From NCBI GenBank assembly GCA_045110515.1, contig JBGCGD010000003.1, forward strand, positions 124,001 to 188,000: a DNA stretch of 64,000 nucleotides. The letters are read 5' to 3'. Positions within the stretch are counted from its first letter, which is position 1. Each line of letters starts with the position of its first letter. Made by a program: the position numbers and the translations under genes. The notes below the pieces were generated by a model. The model was not told the origin of the DNA. It made no database searches and saw only the letters and a program-made list of their open reading frames with translations. The stretch is from Granulosicoccus sp045110515 (GTDB lineage Bacteria > Pseudomonadota > Gammaproteobacteria > Granulosicoccales > Granulosicoccaceae). Below are positions 44,456 through 53,092 of this stretch, piece by piece.

Positions 44456-46204
44456 TTACTCACCAATCGCAACACCCTCACGCCTTGGGTCGGCACCACC
44501 TAACAGTTTGCCATCTTCTATAACAATGGCATGAAGCCCTGACGTCAAGCCTCTTACGTTGACCTTAAACCCAAGCGCTTCCAGTTCACCTTGCAATGCA
44601 ACGGCACCTGTGCCTTCTTCTAAGTCATAGGTACCAAATCGATTAACTGCATGCGGCATGTTGATGGCCGCTTGCACATCCATCCCCCAGTCTAGGTGGG
44701 CAATGATCGTTTTGGCGACATAACCAATAATTCGACTGCCACCGGGAGAACCTACAACCATGTAAGGCTTTCCACCCTTCATGACAACCGTCGGCGCCAT
44801 GGAAGAGCGCGGGCGTTTTCCAGGCTCCACACGGTTTGCGATTGGCACTCCGTTTTTATGGGTTGAAAAAGAGAAGTCGGTTAATTCGTTATTCAGTAAA
44901 AAACCACCGCTCATGAGACGGGAACCGAAACCGTTTTCTATTGTTGTTGTCATTGATACAACGTTACCGTCCGAGTCAACAATCGAGAAATGACTTGTCG
45001 ATTTGAACTCAATGCTCTCATCGTCTGCTAACAACATGGCGTGATCCCATTCAGGCTCACCGGCTTCCACCGACTCAAGCGCACTACTACCCGATAAAAG
45101 TTTTGAACGCTCTTTAAGATACTTAGGACTAAGCAGCCCATCTGTCGGCATGGGCACAAAATCGCTGTCGGCCATATAACGACCTCTGTCAGCAAATGCC
45201 AAACGAGATGCATCACCAATTAAACGCCAACTCTCGGCCGATGTTGGGCCCAAATCGTTCAATGGGAAGGGTTCTAACAAACCCAATATTTGCCCTACCG
45301 TAAGCGCGCCAGATGACGGCGGCCCCATGCCGCAAACATCATGATCACGATAAGCAACACAAACTGGCTCACGTTCCTTGATGTTGTAGTTAGCAAGATC
45401 TGCCAACTCAAGGACACCCGGATTGCCAGCACTCTTTACTTTTTCTACTATGGCTTCAGCGATAGGGCCTGTATAAAAAGCATCTGCTCCATTTTCGGAT
45501 ATTTGCGACAACGTATCTGCATAGGCTTTATTTTTTAGCACATGTCCAACCGGATGTGCGCTACCAGCATCATCAAAAAAATAGGCTTTGGTATCCGGAT
45601 GGACTGACAGCCGCTCCTGATCATTAGCAATCATCTTGTGCAAACGCTCAGATACTTCAAAACCACTCTCGGCTAAATCGATAGCCGGCTGTACCAAGCT
45701 CGACCACTCTAATTTTCCGTGTGCTTTATGCGTTTCATGCAGTAATTTCACAGTGCCTGGAGTACCCACCGATAGCCCGCCTACTACAGCACTCCAAAAC
45801 TTTAGGCGCTCACCGTTTTCATCTTGAAAGAGTGTTGGTGTAGCTGCCATCGGCGCTGTTTCACGACCATCGTATGTGGTGAGTTGATCATTCTGGGCAT
45901 CGTAATAGACCATGAACGCACCACCACCCAATCCGGATGACTGCGGCTCAACAAGGCCTAGCATAAGCTGTGTAGCTACCATGGCATCGATAGCGTTGCC
46001 ACCTTTGGCAAGCACATCGTAGCCCGCTTGGGCTGCATGTGGATTTGCGGCCGCTACCATGAATTTCTCTGCACTCTGCAACGTGCGTGTCGATATACCC
46101 GTTGCAATTTCTGGCGCGAATCCGTCGGCAACGTCTTGAGCCTGTGCAAGGCCTGTTATAAAGGTTGTCGTCAGAAATGCTGCTATAACGTTCGAACTTT
46201 TCAT
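44456..46204 (-). CDS. ggt: Gamma-glutamyltransferase
   Basis: Periplasmic enzyme that hydrolyses or transfers the gamma-glutamyl group of glutathione and similar peptides. It is made as a proenzyme that self-cleaves before the nucleophile. The signal peptide ends near AQAQ-DV. The nucleophile is T403 in KSTSHFSIVD. GLGGGAFMVYYD, the MAPTVV segment and the VGSPGGSRI oxyanion region are present. I chose the ATG at 46204 (582 aa), which has AAGGGG about 7 bases upstream. The ATG at 46210 is too close to it. It converges on glnA and is divergent from the DUF4124 gene. Glutamate released here would feed the same nitrogen pool. Confidence 0.95.
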   Translation of the reverse strand: MKSSNVIAAFLTTTFITGLAQAQDVADGFAPEIATGISTRTLQSAEKFMVAAANPHAAQAGYDVLAKGGNAIDAMVATQLMLGLVEPQSSGLGGGAFMVYYDAQNDQLTTYDGRETAPMAATPTLFQDENGERLKFWSAVVGGLSVGTPGTVKLLHETHKAHGKLEWSSLVQPAIDLAESGFEVSERLHKMIANDQERLSVHPDTKAYFFDDAGSAHPVGHVLKNKAYADTLSQISENGADAFYTGPIAEAIVEKVKSAGNPGVLELADLANYNIKEREPVCVAYRDHDVCGMGPPSSGALTVGQILGLLEPFPLNDLGPTSAESWRLIGDASRLAFADRGRYMADSDFVPMPTDGLLSPKYLKERSKLLSGSSALESVEAGEPEWDHAMLLADDESIEFKSTSHFSIVDSDGNVVSMTTTIENGFGSRLMSGGFLLNNELTDFSFSTHKNGVPIANRVEPGKRPRSSMAPTVVMKGGKPYMVVGSPGGSRIIGYVAKTIIAHLDWGMDVQAAINMPHAVNRFGTYDLEEGTGAVALQGELEALGFKVNVRGLTSGLHAIVIEDGKLLGGADPRREGVAIGE

Positions 46205-46500
46205 ACGCATACCCCTTGGCTGTGAACAGTGATTGGCAAAACCACTGGCTCCTACAGTGCCACAGTTTTTACGCATATTCGATGTTTACGAGGTTTCCAT
46301 CGATGCCTCCAGGACTATAACCTTCTTATAAACAAGCAGTTAAAATTCATACACCGCCGTTTCTAAGTGTTAATCCATGCGAAATTCTTGTCACAACAAC
46401 AGCGACACTCAGTCTCAAAATCAATCGATATAACAGCTATTTCCGCACAGAATTCACATGACCAGAACTACGGTGGTGCATTTCCTGCAAAAATGTTCCG

Positions 46501-47085
46501 ATGAAACCAAAAAATAGTATTGGCGAAATTTTTCGCCTTGTATTTTCTCCAGCGATGGTGCTCGCGACCATCTGCTCCTTTAGCAGTCCGGTCAGCGCTG
46601 CAGATACCGAGATATATAAGTCCATTGCCGAAGATGGCAGTGTCGTATTCACTGACGAGCCTTCTGACGGCGCCACGTCGTTTAAACCGAAAGAGCTCAA
46701 TATTGTCCCGCCACAGGAGCGAAAGAAAAAGCCTTCTGGTGACGCAAAAGAGCAAGTTGAAGCCGCCTTAAAGTTACGCACGGTCCGGTTTGTGAAAATA
46801 CAAAGCCCGGTAAACGATCAGACCTACGTCAACCCGGTGGGTGGCATTTCAGTGACCATTACGACGGGCCACGACGGCGGGCTTCCGGTGGGTCACAGCG
46901 CGCAAATTATCCTTGATGGCAAGGTGGTCAGCACCGGCTCAGGCACTAGCTTCTCGGTACCTACGCCGCACAGAGGCACTCACACACTAAGCGCCAGAGT
47001 CTTTGATGCATCCGGTAAACTGCGTGCGCGATCCAGATCGGTCAAAATCAATGTTATTAAAAGCGTTGCCGGTGGTGGTGGCTAA
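46501..47085 (+). CDS. DUF4124 domain protein, periplasmic
   Basis: Exported protein of 194 aa. The signal peptide ends near SSPVSA-AD. The DUF4124 domain is at about 36-80 (EIYKSIAEDGSVVFTDEPSD). The C-terminal half is a small beta-sandwich-like region with ILDGKVVSTGSGTSF and HTLSARVFDASGK, ending in a glycine run. In many gammaproteobacteria a DUF4124 gene lies between glnA and ntrB, as here, but no function is established. There is no ribosome-binding site before the ATG. A GG-N10-GC element (46475-46488) lies immediately upstream. Confidence 0.85.
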   Translation: MKPKNSIGEIFRLVFSPAMVLATICSFSSPVSAADTEIYKSIAEDGSVVFTDEPSDGATSFKPKELNIVPPQERKKKPSGDAKEQVEAALKLRTVRFVKIQSPVNDQTYVNPVGGISVTITTGHDGGLPVGHSAQIILDGKVVSTGSGTSFSVPTPHRGTHTLSARVFDASGKLRARSRSVKINVIKSVAGGGG

Positions 47086-47108
47086 GCTGAGTAGTAAGCC
47101 ACCTATGA

Positions 47109-47125
47109 TGCGCCTTTTTGGTGCA
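47109..47125. promoter_or_regulatory. NtrC-binding site 1 upstream of ntrB
   Basis: The 17-bp sequence TGCGCC-N5-GGTGCA differs at one position from the NtrC consensus TGCACC-N5-GGTGCA. It lies in the DUF4124-ntrB gap, with its centre at 47117, 31 bp from the centre of the next site. Confidence 0.65.
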
Positions 47126-47139
47126 TATTATTCACTTGG

Positions 47140-47156
47140 AGCACCATTATTGTGCA
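47140..47156. promoter_or_regulatory. NtrC-binding site 2 upstream of ntrB
   Basis: The 17-bp sequence AGCACC-N5-TGTGCA has two differences from the NtrC consensus. Its centre at 47148 is about three helical turns from site 1, so both lie on the same face of the DNA, as in known NtrC enhancers. Confidence 0.6.
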
Positions 47157-47252
47157 GACGAGAGTGAGCAACGAAGCCATCAAGCAAGCTATCTGATTGA
47201 TTTAAATAGCTTTAATTGGCGTACCAAGCTTTAAACTCTTCGCTTTCACAAG

Positions 47253-48350
47253 GTGCGTAAATTGCAACTTGTGAATGTGACTAATTTTCCTGAGCCTACA
47301 AAGGCGGCTGAATTTTCGCTTCTGGATTCGCTGGCAACCGCGGTGCTTGCCATCGACAACGGTTTGCGTATTCGGTATCTGAATATTGCAGCTGAGCAGC
47401 TACTGAGCATCAGCCAGCGCAAGGCTGTAGGCCAAAGTCTCACGCGCGCGATCAACATACCCGATGCGCTCTTTTCAAGAATTCGAGAAGCTCTTGATAA
47501 CGGACAGCCATTAACCGACAGGCAAGTCACTGTCGAGCCCCATGGTCAGGACGCCCAGGTTGTCGACATTTCATTGTCCCCTTTTCGCTCTGATGAAAAT
47601 CAAATTGGCCTGATTCTGGAAATCAGCGTCGTCGACCGGCCTCTTCGTATCGCTCGAGATGAGGCGATGCTCGCCCAACAAGAGCATGCCAGCTCGCTGG
47701 TAAAAGGCCTTGCGCACGAAATTAAAAACCCACTTGGCGGGCTGCGCGGCGCAGCCCAGCTTCTAGCCCGACAGCTCCCCGATACCGAGTTAGCCGAATA
47801 CACTTCGATCATCATTCGCGAAGCTGACCGCTTGCACAATTTAATTGATCGCATGCTCGGCCCGACAAACCGTACCCGTCGCGATGTCGTGAATTTGCAT
47901 GAAGTACTCGAACACGTTAGAAAAATTACTATTGCTGGTGCGCCTGATGGCGTCATCGTACGCTTTGACTATGACCCCAGCATTCCCGAATGCATTACCG
48001 ACAGAGACCGATTGGTTCAGGTCATTCTTAATATTGCAGGCAACGCCTTGCAAGCCTTGAAAGACGCCGGCCGCATAACGTTTCGCTCTCGGGTTGTCAG
48101 CAGTTTCACCATTGCGGGAATACGCCACCCATTGGTTGCTTGTATCGAAATTATCGACAACGGCCCGGGCATTCCTGCCGAACTGATCGACCAAATTTTC
48201 TTCCCCTTGGTAACAGGTAATAGCCATGGGACCGGGCTTGGACTATCCATTGCACAAACAATAATGAATCAGCTAGGCGGTCTTATTGAATGCAGTAGTG
48301 AACCGGGCAATACCAATTTTACTGTTCTAATTCCTCTGGAGGTCGCATGA
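47253..48350 (+). CDS. ntrB: Nitrogen regulation sensor histidine kinase NtrB
   Basis: Soluble kinase/phosphatase (GlnL) controlled by PII, acting on NtrC. The PAS domain (TAVLAIDNGLRIRYLN) is at about 28-43. The H-box is GLAHEIKNPLGGLRGAAQL with H155. The ATPase domain has ILNIAGNALQAL, IDNGPGIP and GTGLGLSIA. It has 365 aa from the GTG at 47253. A TTG at 47262 is an alternative, with AAGGTG 6 bases upstream, so the exact start is unsure. The end overlaps ntrC as ATGA. The two NtrC-like sites upstream suggest autoregulation. Confidence 0.95.
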   Translation: MRKLQLVNVTNFPEPTKAAEFSLLDSLATAVLAIDNGLRIRYLNIAAEQLLSISQRKAVGQSLTRAINIPDALFSRIREALDNGQPLTDRQVTVEPHGQDAQVVDISLSPFRSDENQIGLILEISVVDRPLRIARDEAMLAQQEHASSLVKGLAHEIKNPLGGLRGAAQLLARQLPDTELAEYTSIIIREADRLHNLIDRMLGPTNRTRRDVVNLHEVLEHVRKITIAGAPDGVIVRFDYDPSIPECITDRDRLVQVILNIAGNALQALKDAGRITFRSRVVSSFTIAGIRHPLVACIEIIDNGPGIPAELIDQIFFPLVTGNSHGTGLGLSIAQTIMNQLGGLIECSSEPGNTNFTVLIPLEVA

Positions 48351-49759
48351 GCGACGAATATGTTTGGGTGATAGACGACGATCAGTCGATTCGCTGGGTC
48401 TTGGAAAAAACGCTCAAACAGGCTGGCATGCAGGTAAATGTATTTGAGTCTGCCGATGAAGCTCTGGACACAATGCGTGCAAACGCACTAGCACCGGACG
48501 CTGTCATCAGTGATATCCGGATGCCAGGTTCGGACGGCCTGTCCTTGCTGAATCAGATGAAAAGGTCTCATCCAGATTTGCCGGTACTGATCATGACCGC
48601 TTTCTCAGATTTAGACAGTACGGTTTCAGCATTCGAGGCAGGTGCTTTCGAATACATCCCCAAGCCGTTCGATGTGGATACGGTAATTGATCAGGTAAGA
48701 CGAGCGTGCAGCTTACAAAAAGACCAGCGCAGTCAAGCAACTATACGACCCAAAGGACAAACACGAAACGATGAACCGGCAGAACTCATTGGTGATGCTC
48801 CGGCCATGCAAGATGTGTTCAAAGCTATCGGTAGGCTTTCGCGCTCAAAGATCACGGTACTAATCAACGGTGAGAGCGGAACCGGTAAGGAACTTATCGC
48901 TAACGCCCTACATCGTCATAGCCCGCGTGCAAACAAACCCTTTGTTGCACTCAACATGGCAGCGATTCCACATGACCTTATGGAATCTGAATTATTCGGA
49001 CATGAAAAGGGATCGTTTACCGGCGCACAAAGTACTCGAATAGGACGCTTCGAACAATCGGACGGAGGTACGCTCTTTCTAGACGAGATTGGCGATATGC
49101 CGGCAACCCTACAAACCCGATTGCTGCGTGTTTTGGCTGACGGGCAGTTCTATCGGGTAGGCGGACACACTCCCATAACAGTTGACGTTCGCATCATCGC
49201 AGCGACCCATCAAGATTTGGAAGCTCTGGTTGCAGAAAAGCGCTTTAGAGAAGATCTGTTTCATCGCCTTAACGTCATTCGTATCGAAGCACCCCCGCTG
49301 CGCGAAAGACGAGAAGACATCCCTCGCTTGCTTCGTCACTTTTTAATTAAGGCCGCAGAGGAGCTCGGTGAAGAACCCAAGATGATGACACCGGAACTGG
49401 AAGCCTATGTCAGCTCGCTCAGTTGGCCAGGCAATGTACGTCAGCTACAAAACACCGCACATTGGCTTACGGTTATGTCCGGTGGCACCGAGCTGGAAAT
49501 CGATGATATGCCCGCTCAAGTCAGAGACGAGCACGGAACCGTGGAAGTTGATTGGCAGAGCGGTTTACGGCAATGGGCAAATCGCCAACTCAATGAGGGC
49601 AATACTGATTTATTGGGGATGGCACAACCCGCTGTTGAGAGAATTCTTATTAGGTGCGCACTTAATAAAACACAAGACCGCCGGCAAGAAGCCGCCCGCT
49701 TGATTGGCTGGGGTAGAAATACCCTGACCCGAAAAATAAAAGAACTAGAAATGGAATAA
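48347..49759 (+). CDS. ntrC: Nitrogen regulation sigma-54 activator NtrC
   Basis: Response regulator (GlnG) activating sigma-54 promoters in nitrogen limitation. The receiver has D10-D-D and phospho-acceptor D56 (VISDIRMPG). The AAA+ domain has Walker A G175-ESGTGKE and the sigma-54 contact loop at 222-227, which reads GSFTGA rather than the usual GAFTGA. The FIS-type helix-turn-helix lies at the C-terminus (DRRQEAARLIGWGRNTL). It has 470 aa, normal length, and is translationally coupled to ntrB. Confidence 0.97.
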   Translation: MSDEYVWVIDDDQSIRWVLEKTLKQAGMQVNVFESADEALDTMRANALAPDAVISDIRMPGSDGLSLLNQMKRSHPDLPVLIMTAFSDLDSTVSAFEAGAFEYIPKPFDVDTVIDQVRRACSLQKDQRSQATIRPKGQTRNDEPAELIGDAPAMQDVFKAIGRLSRSKITVLINGESGTGKELIANALHRHSPRANKPFVALNMAAIPHDLMESELFGHEKGSFTGAQSTRIGRFEQSDGGTLFLDEIGDMPATLQTRLLRVLADGQFYRVGGHTPITVDVRIIAATHQDLEALVAEKRFREDLFHRLNVIRIEAPPLRERREDIPRLLRHFLIKAAEELGEEPKMMTPELEAYVSSLSWPGNVRQLQNTAHWLTVMSGGTELEIDDMPAQVRDEHGTVEVDWQSGLRQWANRQLNEGNTDLLGMAQPAVERILIRCALNKTQDRRQEAARLIGWGRNTLTRKIKELEME

Positions 49760-49780
49760 CGAACCCCGAGGGAGGCAAGC

Positions 49781-50458
49781 TTAGTCGCGCAGCACGCCTG
49801 CGCAATTCGCATTTGCTGAGCTGACATCCCATTCACCGTTACGCGTGCATGCTGAAGCGTAAGAGCGATGCACGCGAAAGCGTCCGCTATTCGGGATGCC
49901 GTCGTCGAGCTGATTGTCTAGTTGCGAAAGGATATTGACCGGTATTTGATTACCGGTATAAATTTCGTTTGCAGGGCTTACGGCATCTGCAGCCTGGGCG
50001 CTGTACGTGATTTTGTAATACCCATTAAATGGATTGGTTGGACATGTACCCGTGGCACACTCCACATCAGTGGCTGAACCGACAGATGATTGTGCCCCGT
50101 TATATTGACCTTTAATAAAACCTGCCAAAGAGAGTTGCTGCCAGACGCCAGCGCGCTCACGAGAGTCATCGATACGGCCATTGCCATTACCGGCTAGGGC
50201 TGCACTGTCTATTTGGGTTTCCGCTTTGGAAAAATCACCGGGGATGGATCGATAGCGTTCCTGGAAAGAGAACCAGGCTGTCTGGATACTGGAGACTTCA
50301 GTACTTAAGGATCGCACCCGCGCATTATCGATAAGTGCCTGCCCCTTGAAAACACCGCCTAGAATCAGACCGATTATGACCAGCACAATAGCCACTTCGA
50401 CAAGAGTAAAGCCTTTGGCCGATCGATTTATTGAGTCAGGCATTTGATTGAGAAACAT
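49781..50458 (-). CDS. Prepilin-like protein with type IV N-terminal cleavage site
   Basis: Type IV pilin or pseudopilin-like protein of 225 aa. The prepilin peptidase site is K15-G16 / F17-TLVE21, with the conserved Glu at mature position 5, followed by a hydrophobic helix VAIVLVIIGLILGG. The globular part has four cysteines in two pairs (ECATGTC; SACTRN and ANCAG), likely disulphides. AGGA lies just before the first ATG. It stands alone between ntrC and asnS, away from pilMNOPQ. It could be a minor pilin or part of another filament. Confidence 0.82.
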   Translation of the reverse strand: MFLNQMPDSINRSAKGFTLVEVAIVLVIIGLILGGVFKGQALIDNARVRSLSTEVSSIQTAWFSFQERYRSIPGDFSKAETQIDSAALAGNGNGRIDDSRERAGVWQQLSLAGFIKGQYNGAQSSVGSATDVECATGTCPTNPFNGYYKITYSAQAADAVSPANEIYTGNQIPVNILSQLDNQLDDGIPNSGRFRVHRSYASACTRNGEWDVSSANANCAGVLRD

Positions 50459-50602
50459 CTTCCTTTATCTCACGGTATCAGAATGACGACCCCAAGGATA
50501 ATCAAGCGGGTTAGCCCTTACAACTCACATTAACAAATTTACTAGGTATTCATACAGCATGTAGGCCACCTTGCGGTGACCCTCACGCTGAATAGGCGCT
50601 GT

Positions 50603-51997
50603 TTAGAAAGGTGCACTACGCGGCACGCGTGGAAATGGAATCGCATCTCGAATGTTCTCCATACCCGTTACGTAATTGAGTACCCGCTCGAACCCCATAC
50701 CAAACCCTGCATGTGGCGCGCTGCCATAGCGTCTCAGGTCTCGGTACCAATCCAACTCATCTTGCAAACCATGGGCTATCAATTTTTCATCAAGTACTGA
50801 TAATCGTTCTTCACGTTGACTGCCACCAATGATTTCACCAATGCCCGGTGCTAACACATCCATAGCTGCGACTGTTTTTCCATCATCGTTCTCACGCATG
50901 TAGAACGCTTTAATTTCTTTAGGGTAGTTTTGCAAAATAATAGGTCGGCCAACATGCTCCTCAGCTAACCAGCGCTCATGTTCTGATTGCAAATCCAGCC
51001 CCCAGCTCACCGGAAACTCAAACTTCTTGTCACACTTTTCTAACAGCGTAATGGCATCGGTGTAATCCATTCGCTCGAAACTGGATTCGGCCACATGCTG
51101 CAATCGAGTCAATGCGTCTTTATCGATGCGCTGTGCGAAAAACGCCATGTCATCCTCGCACTCATCCAACACAGCCTTAAACAAGTAGGTTAAAAAATCC
51201 TCAGCGAGATCAGCATTATCATTTAAATCAGCAAATGCCATTTCCGGCTCAACCATCCAAAACTCAGCCAGATGCCTGCTGGTATTAGAGTTTTCAGCTC
51301 TGAACGTGGGGCCGAACGTGTATACCTTGCTCAAGGCCATCGCATAACTTTCAGCATTGAGTTGACCGGATACGGTGAGATAAGCCTCACGAGCAAAGAA
51401 GTCTTTATCGAAATCCACTGCACCTTTGTCAGTGGTTGGCGGCTTCAACGCATCGAGTGTGCTTACCCGGAATAATTCCCCGGCGCCCTCACAGTCGCTG
51501 GTTGTGATGAGTGGTGTGTTGACCCATTGGAATCGCCGCTCTTTGAAGTAGCGGTGAATACCACTGGACAAGGTTGATCGCACACGGCTTATTGCGCCAA
51601 ATGCATTAGTGCGTGGTCGCAGGTGCGCAACAGATCTCAAGTACTCGAAAGTATGACGCTTTTTCGCAATGGGGTATTGCTCTGGATCGTCCACTCCACC
51701 CACAATGGTGATGCTAGTAGCTTGCACTTCAACCGACTGTCCCCGGCCTTCGGACGCAACCAGAGTTCCGGTTACCTCAATGGCGAACCCGGCTGAAATG
51801 GTGAGTACCTCATCGGTGTAGTTTTCCAAATTTTTACCTGCGATGACTTGTAGCGCATCGAAGCAAGTCCCGTCATAAAGCGCAATGAAGGACAAACCCG
51901 CTTTTGAATCGCGACGGCTTCGGGCCCAACCTTGAATGGTTACCGTTTGCCCTGTGGGTTCAGTTTTTAGAAGCTCAACAATATCTTGCTTGTTCAT
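50603..51997 (-). CDS. asnS: Asparaginyl-tRNA synthetase
   Basis: Class IIb synthetase charging tRNA-Asn. The N-terminal OB-fold (VTIQGWARSRRDSKAG) binds the anticodon. Motif 2 is FRAENSNTSRHLAEFWMVEPE, here split as FRAENSNTS and RHLAEFWMVE. Motif 3 is GFGMGFERVLNYVTG near the C-terminus. It has 464 aa, standard length. Its start overlaps the holA stop as ATGA. It probably makes a GatCAB route for Asn-tRNA unnecessary. Confidence 0.97.
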   Translation of the reverse strand: MNKQDIVELLKTEPTGQTVTIQGWARSRRDSKAGLSFIALYDGTCFDALQVIAGKNLENYTDEVLTISAGFAIEVTGTLVASEGRGQSVEVQATSITIVGGVDDPEQYPIAKKRHTFEYLRSVAHLRPRTNAFGAISRVRSTLSSGIHRYFKERRFQWVNTPLITTSDCEGAGELFRVSTLDALKPPTTDKGAVDFDKDFFAREAYLTVSGQLNAESYAMALSKVYTFGPTFRAENSNTSRHLAEFWMVEPEMAFADLNDNADLAEDFLTYLFKAVLDECEDDMAFFAQRIDKDALTRLQHVAESSFERMDYTDAITLLEKCDKKFEFPVSWGLDLQSEHERWLAEEHVGRPIILQNYPKEIKAFYMRENDDGKTVAAMDVLAPGIGEIIGGSQREERLSVLDEKLIAHGLQDELDWYRDLRRYGSAPHAGFGMGFERVLNYVTGMENIRDAIPFPRVPRSAPF

Positions 51998-53037
51998 GCA
52001 GGTATCTTTGGATGTTTTTTAATTAAAGCATCGCCACCGAGAGCGAGCTGTGTAACCAATGCCTCCAGTGCATCCCAATGCGAACCGGACGCCTGGCCTT
52101 TTATTTGACGATCAATGTTTGTACACGCAGATAACATTGATAGCCAATTGCGTGCCGAATGCCTCACAAGTGCTTTTTTCAATGGCTCTGCTCGATTCTG
52201 CCAAACGCCGGCACTTTTCAATGCAGACGCCTCAGACACCCCGGCCTCTACCGCCTCAGCACTTCTGGCACCGGCCCGAATCTCATTATTGAGCGTCCAT
52301 AAAATTAAGACCTCGCTGACTGCTTCGTCTTTTAAACCTGCCAGAATTCGCAATGCTCTGGCACTTTGTCCGTTCAAAGCCGCCAGTGACAAATCGCCTA
52401 TTGAATAGCGAGCACTGTCAGAGACGGCGTCAAGCACTTGCTCAGCCGTTAGTGCGCCCGAAGGATACAGCAGCGCTAGTCGCTCTACTTCTTGTCGGGC
52501 AGCCAACAAATTTCCCTCAACACGCTCACAAATAATAGCCAGCGCGTCTTTGTCCGGCACCAACCCGACTGCACTTAGTCGTTGCTTGAGCCATGTGCCC
52601 AGCTGGGTGGCTGGCACAGGCCAGACAGCAATGGTCACACCTACCTTGTCAATCGCTTTGAACCAAGCGCTGTTGGTGCCACTTCGATCCAACTTGGCAC
52701 TACTGATTAACAGCAAAACGTCATCGGGAGGTGAGGCACAGTACTGTTTGAGTACCTCACTACCAATTCGTCCCGGCTTACCCGTGGGCAGCCGCAACTC
52801 AATGAGCCGTTGCTCTGCAAACAAGGAGAAACTATCGGCAGCCTCACGAAATGTGGACCAATCTGAATCGTCAGTCACCATGATGACCTGGCGCTCAGCA
52901 AAACCAGCCTCTTTGCCGTGTTGGCGCAGCTTATCCCCGATCTCCATGATTTGGAGCGGTTCGTCGCCATACAGCAGGTAAACAGGGGCACGATTTTGCT
53001 TCAAATGCGCATCTAGTTTGTCAGGATAAAGTTTCAT
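51994..53037 (-). CDS. holA: DNA polymerase III delta subunit
   Basis: Clamp-loader subunit that opens the beta sliding clamp. The N-terminus MKLYPDKLDAHLKQNRAP and VYLLYGDEPLQIMEI are typical, and DDVLLLISSAKLDRS corresponds to the family core. It has 347 aa from the ATG at 53037. A GTG at 53043 is in frame but less likely. It is cotranscribed with asnS by an ATGA overlap, whereas the usual partner in gammaproteobacteria is lptE/leuS. Confidence 0.93.
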   Translation of the reverse strand: MKLYPDKLDAHLKQNRAPVYLLYGDEPLQIMEIGDKLRQHGKEAGFAERQVIMVTDDSDWSTFREAADSFSLFAEQRLIELRLPTGKPGRIGSEVLKQYCASPPDDVLLLISSAKLDRSGTNSAWFKAIDKVGVTIAVWPVPATQLGTWLKQRLSAVGLVPDKDALAIICERVEGNLLAARQEVERLALLYPSGALTAEQVLDAVSDSARYSIGDLSLAALNGQSARALRILAGLKDEAVSEVLILWTLNNEIRAGARSAEAVEAGVSEASALKSAGVWQNRAEPLKKALVRHSARNWLSMLSACTNIDRQIKGQASGSHWDALEALVTQLALGGDALIKKHPKIPA

Positions 53038-53092
53038 GGCCACCGTTTAAGTATTGAACGTGTAGCATACCCAATACATACACCCAACCGCG

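Noticed and set aside
50459..50602. A possible sigma-54 element on the minus strand before the prepilin gene.
   Set aside because: Only the GG and GC positions fit; the flanking bases do not match. It lies about 100 bases away, so it is probably chance.
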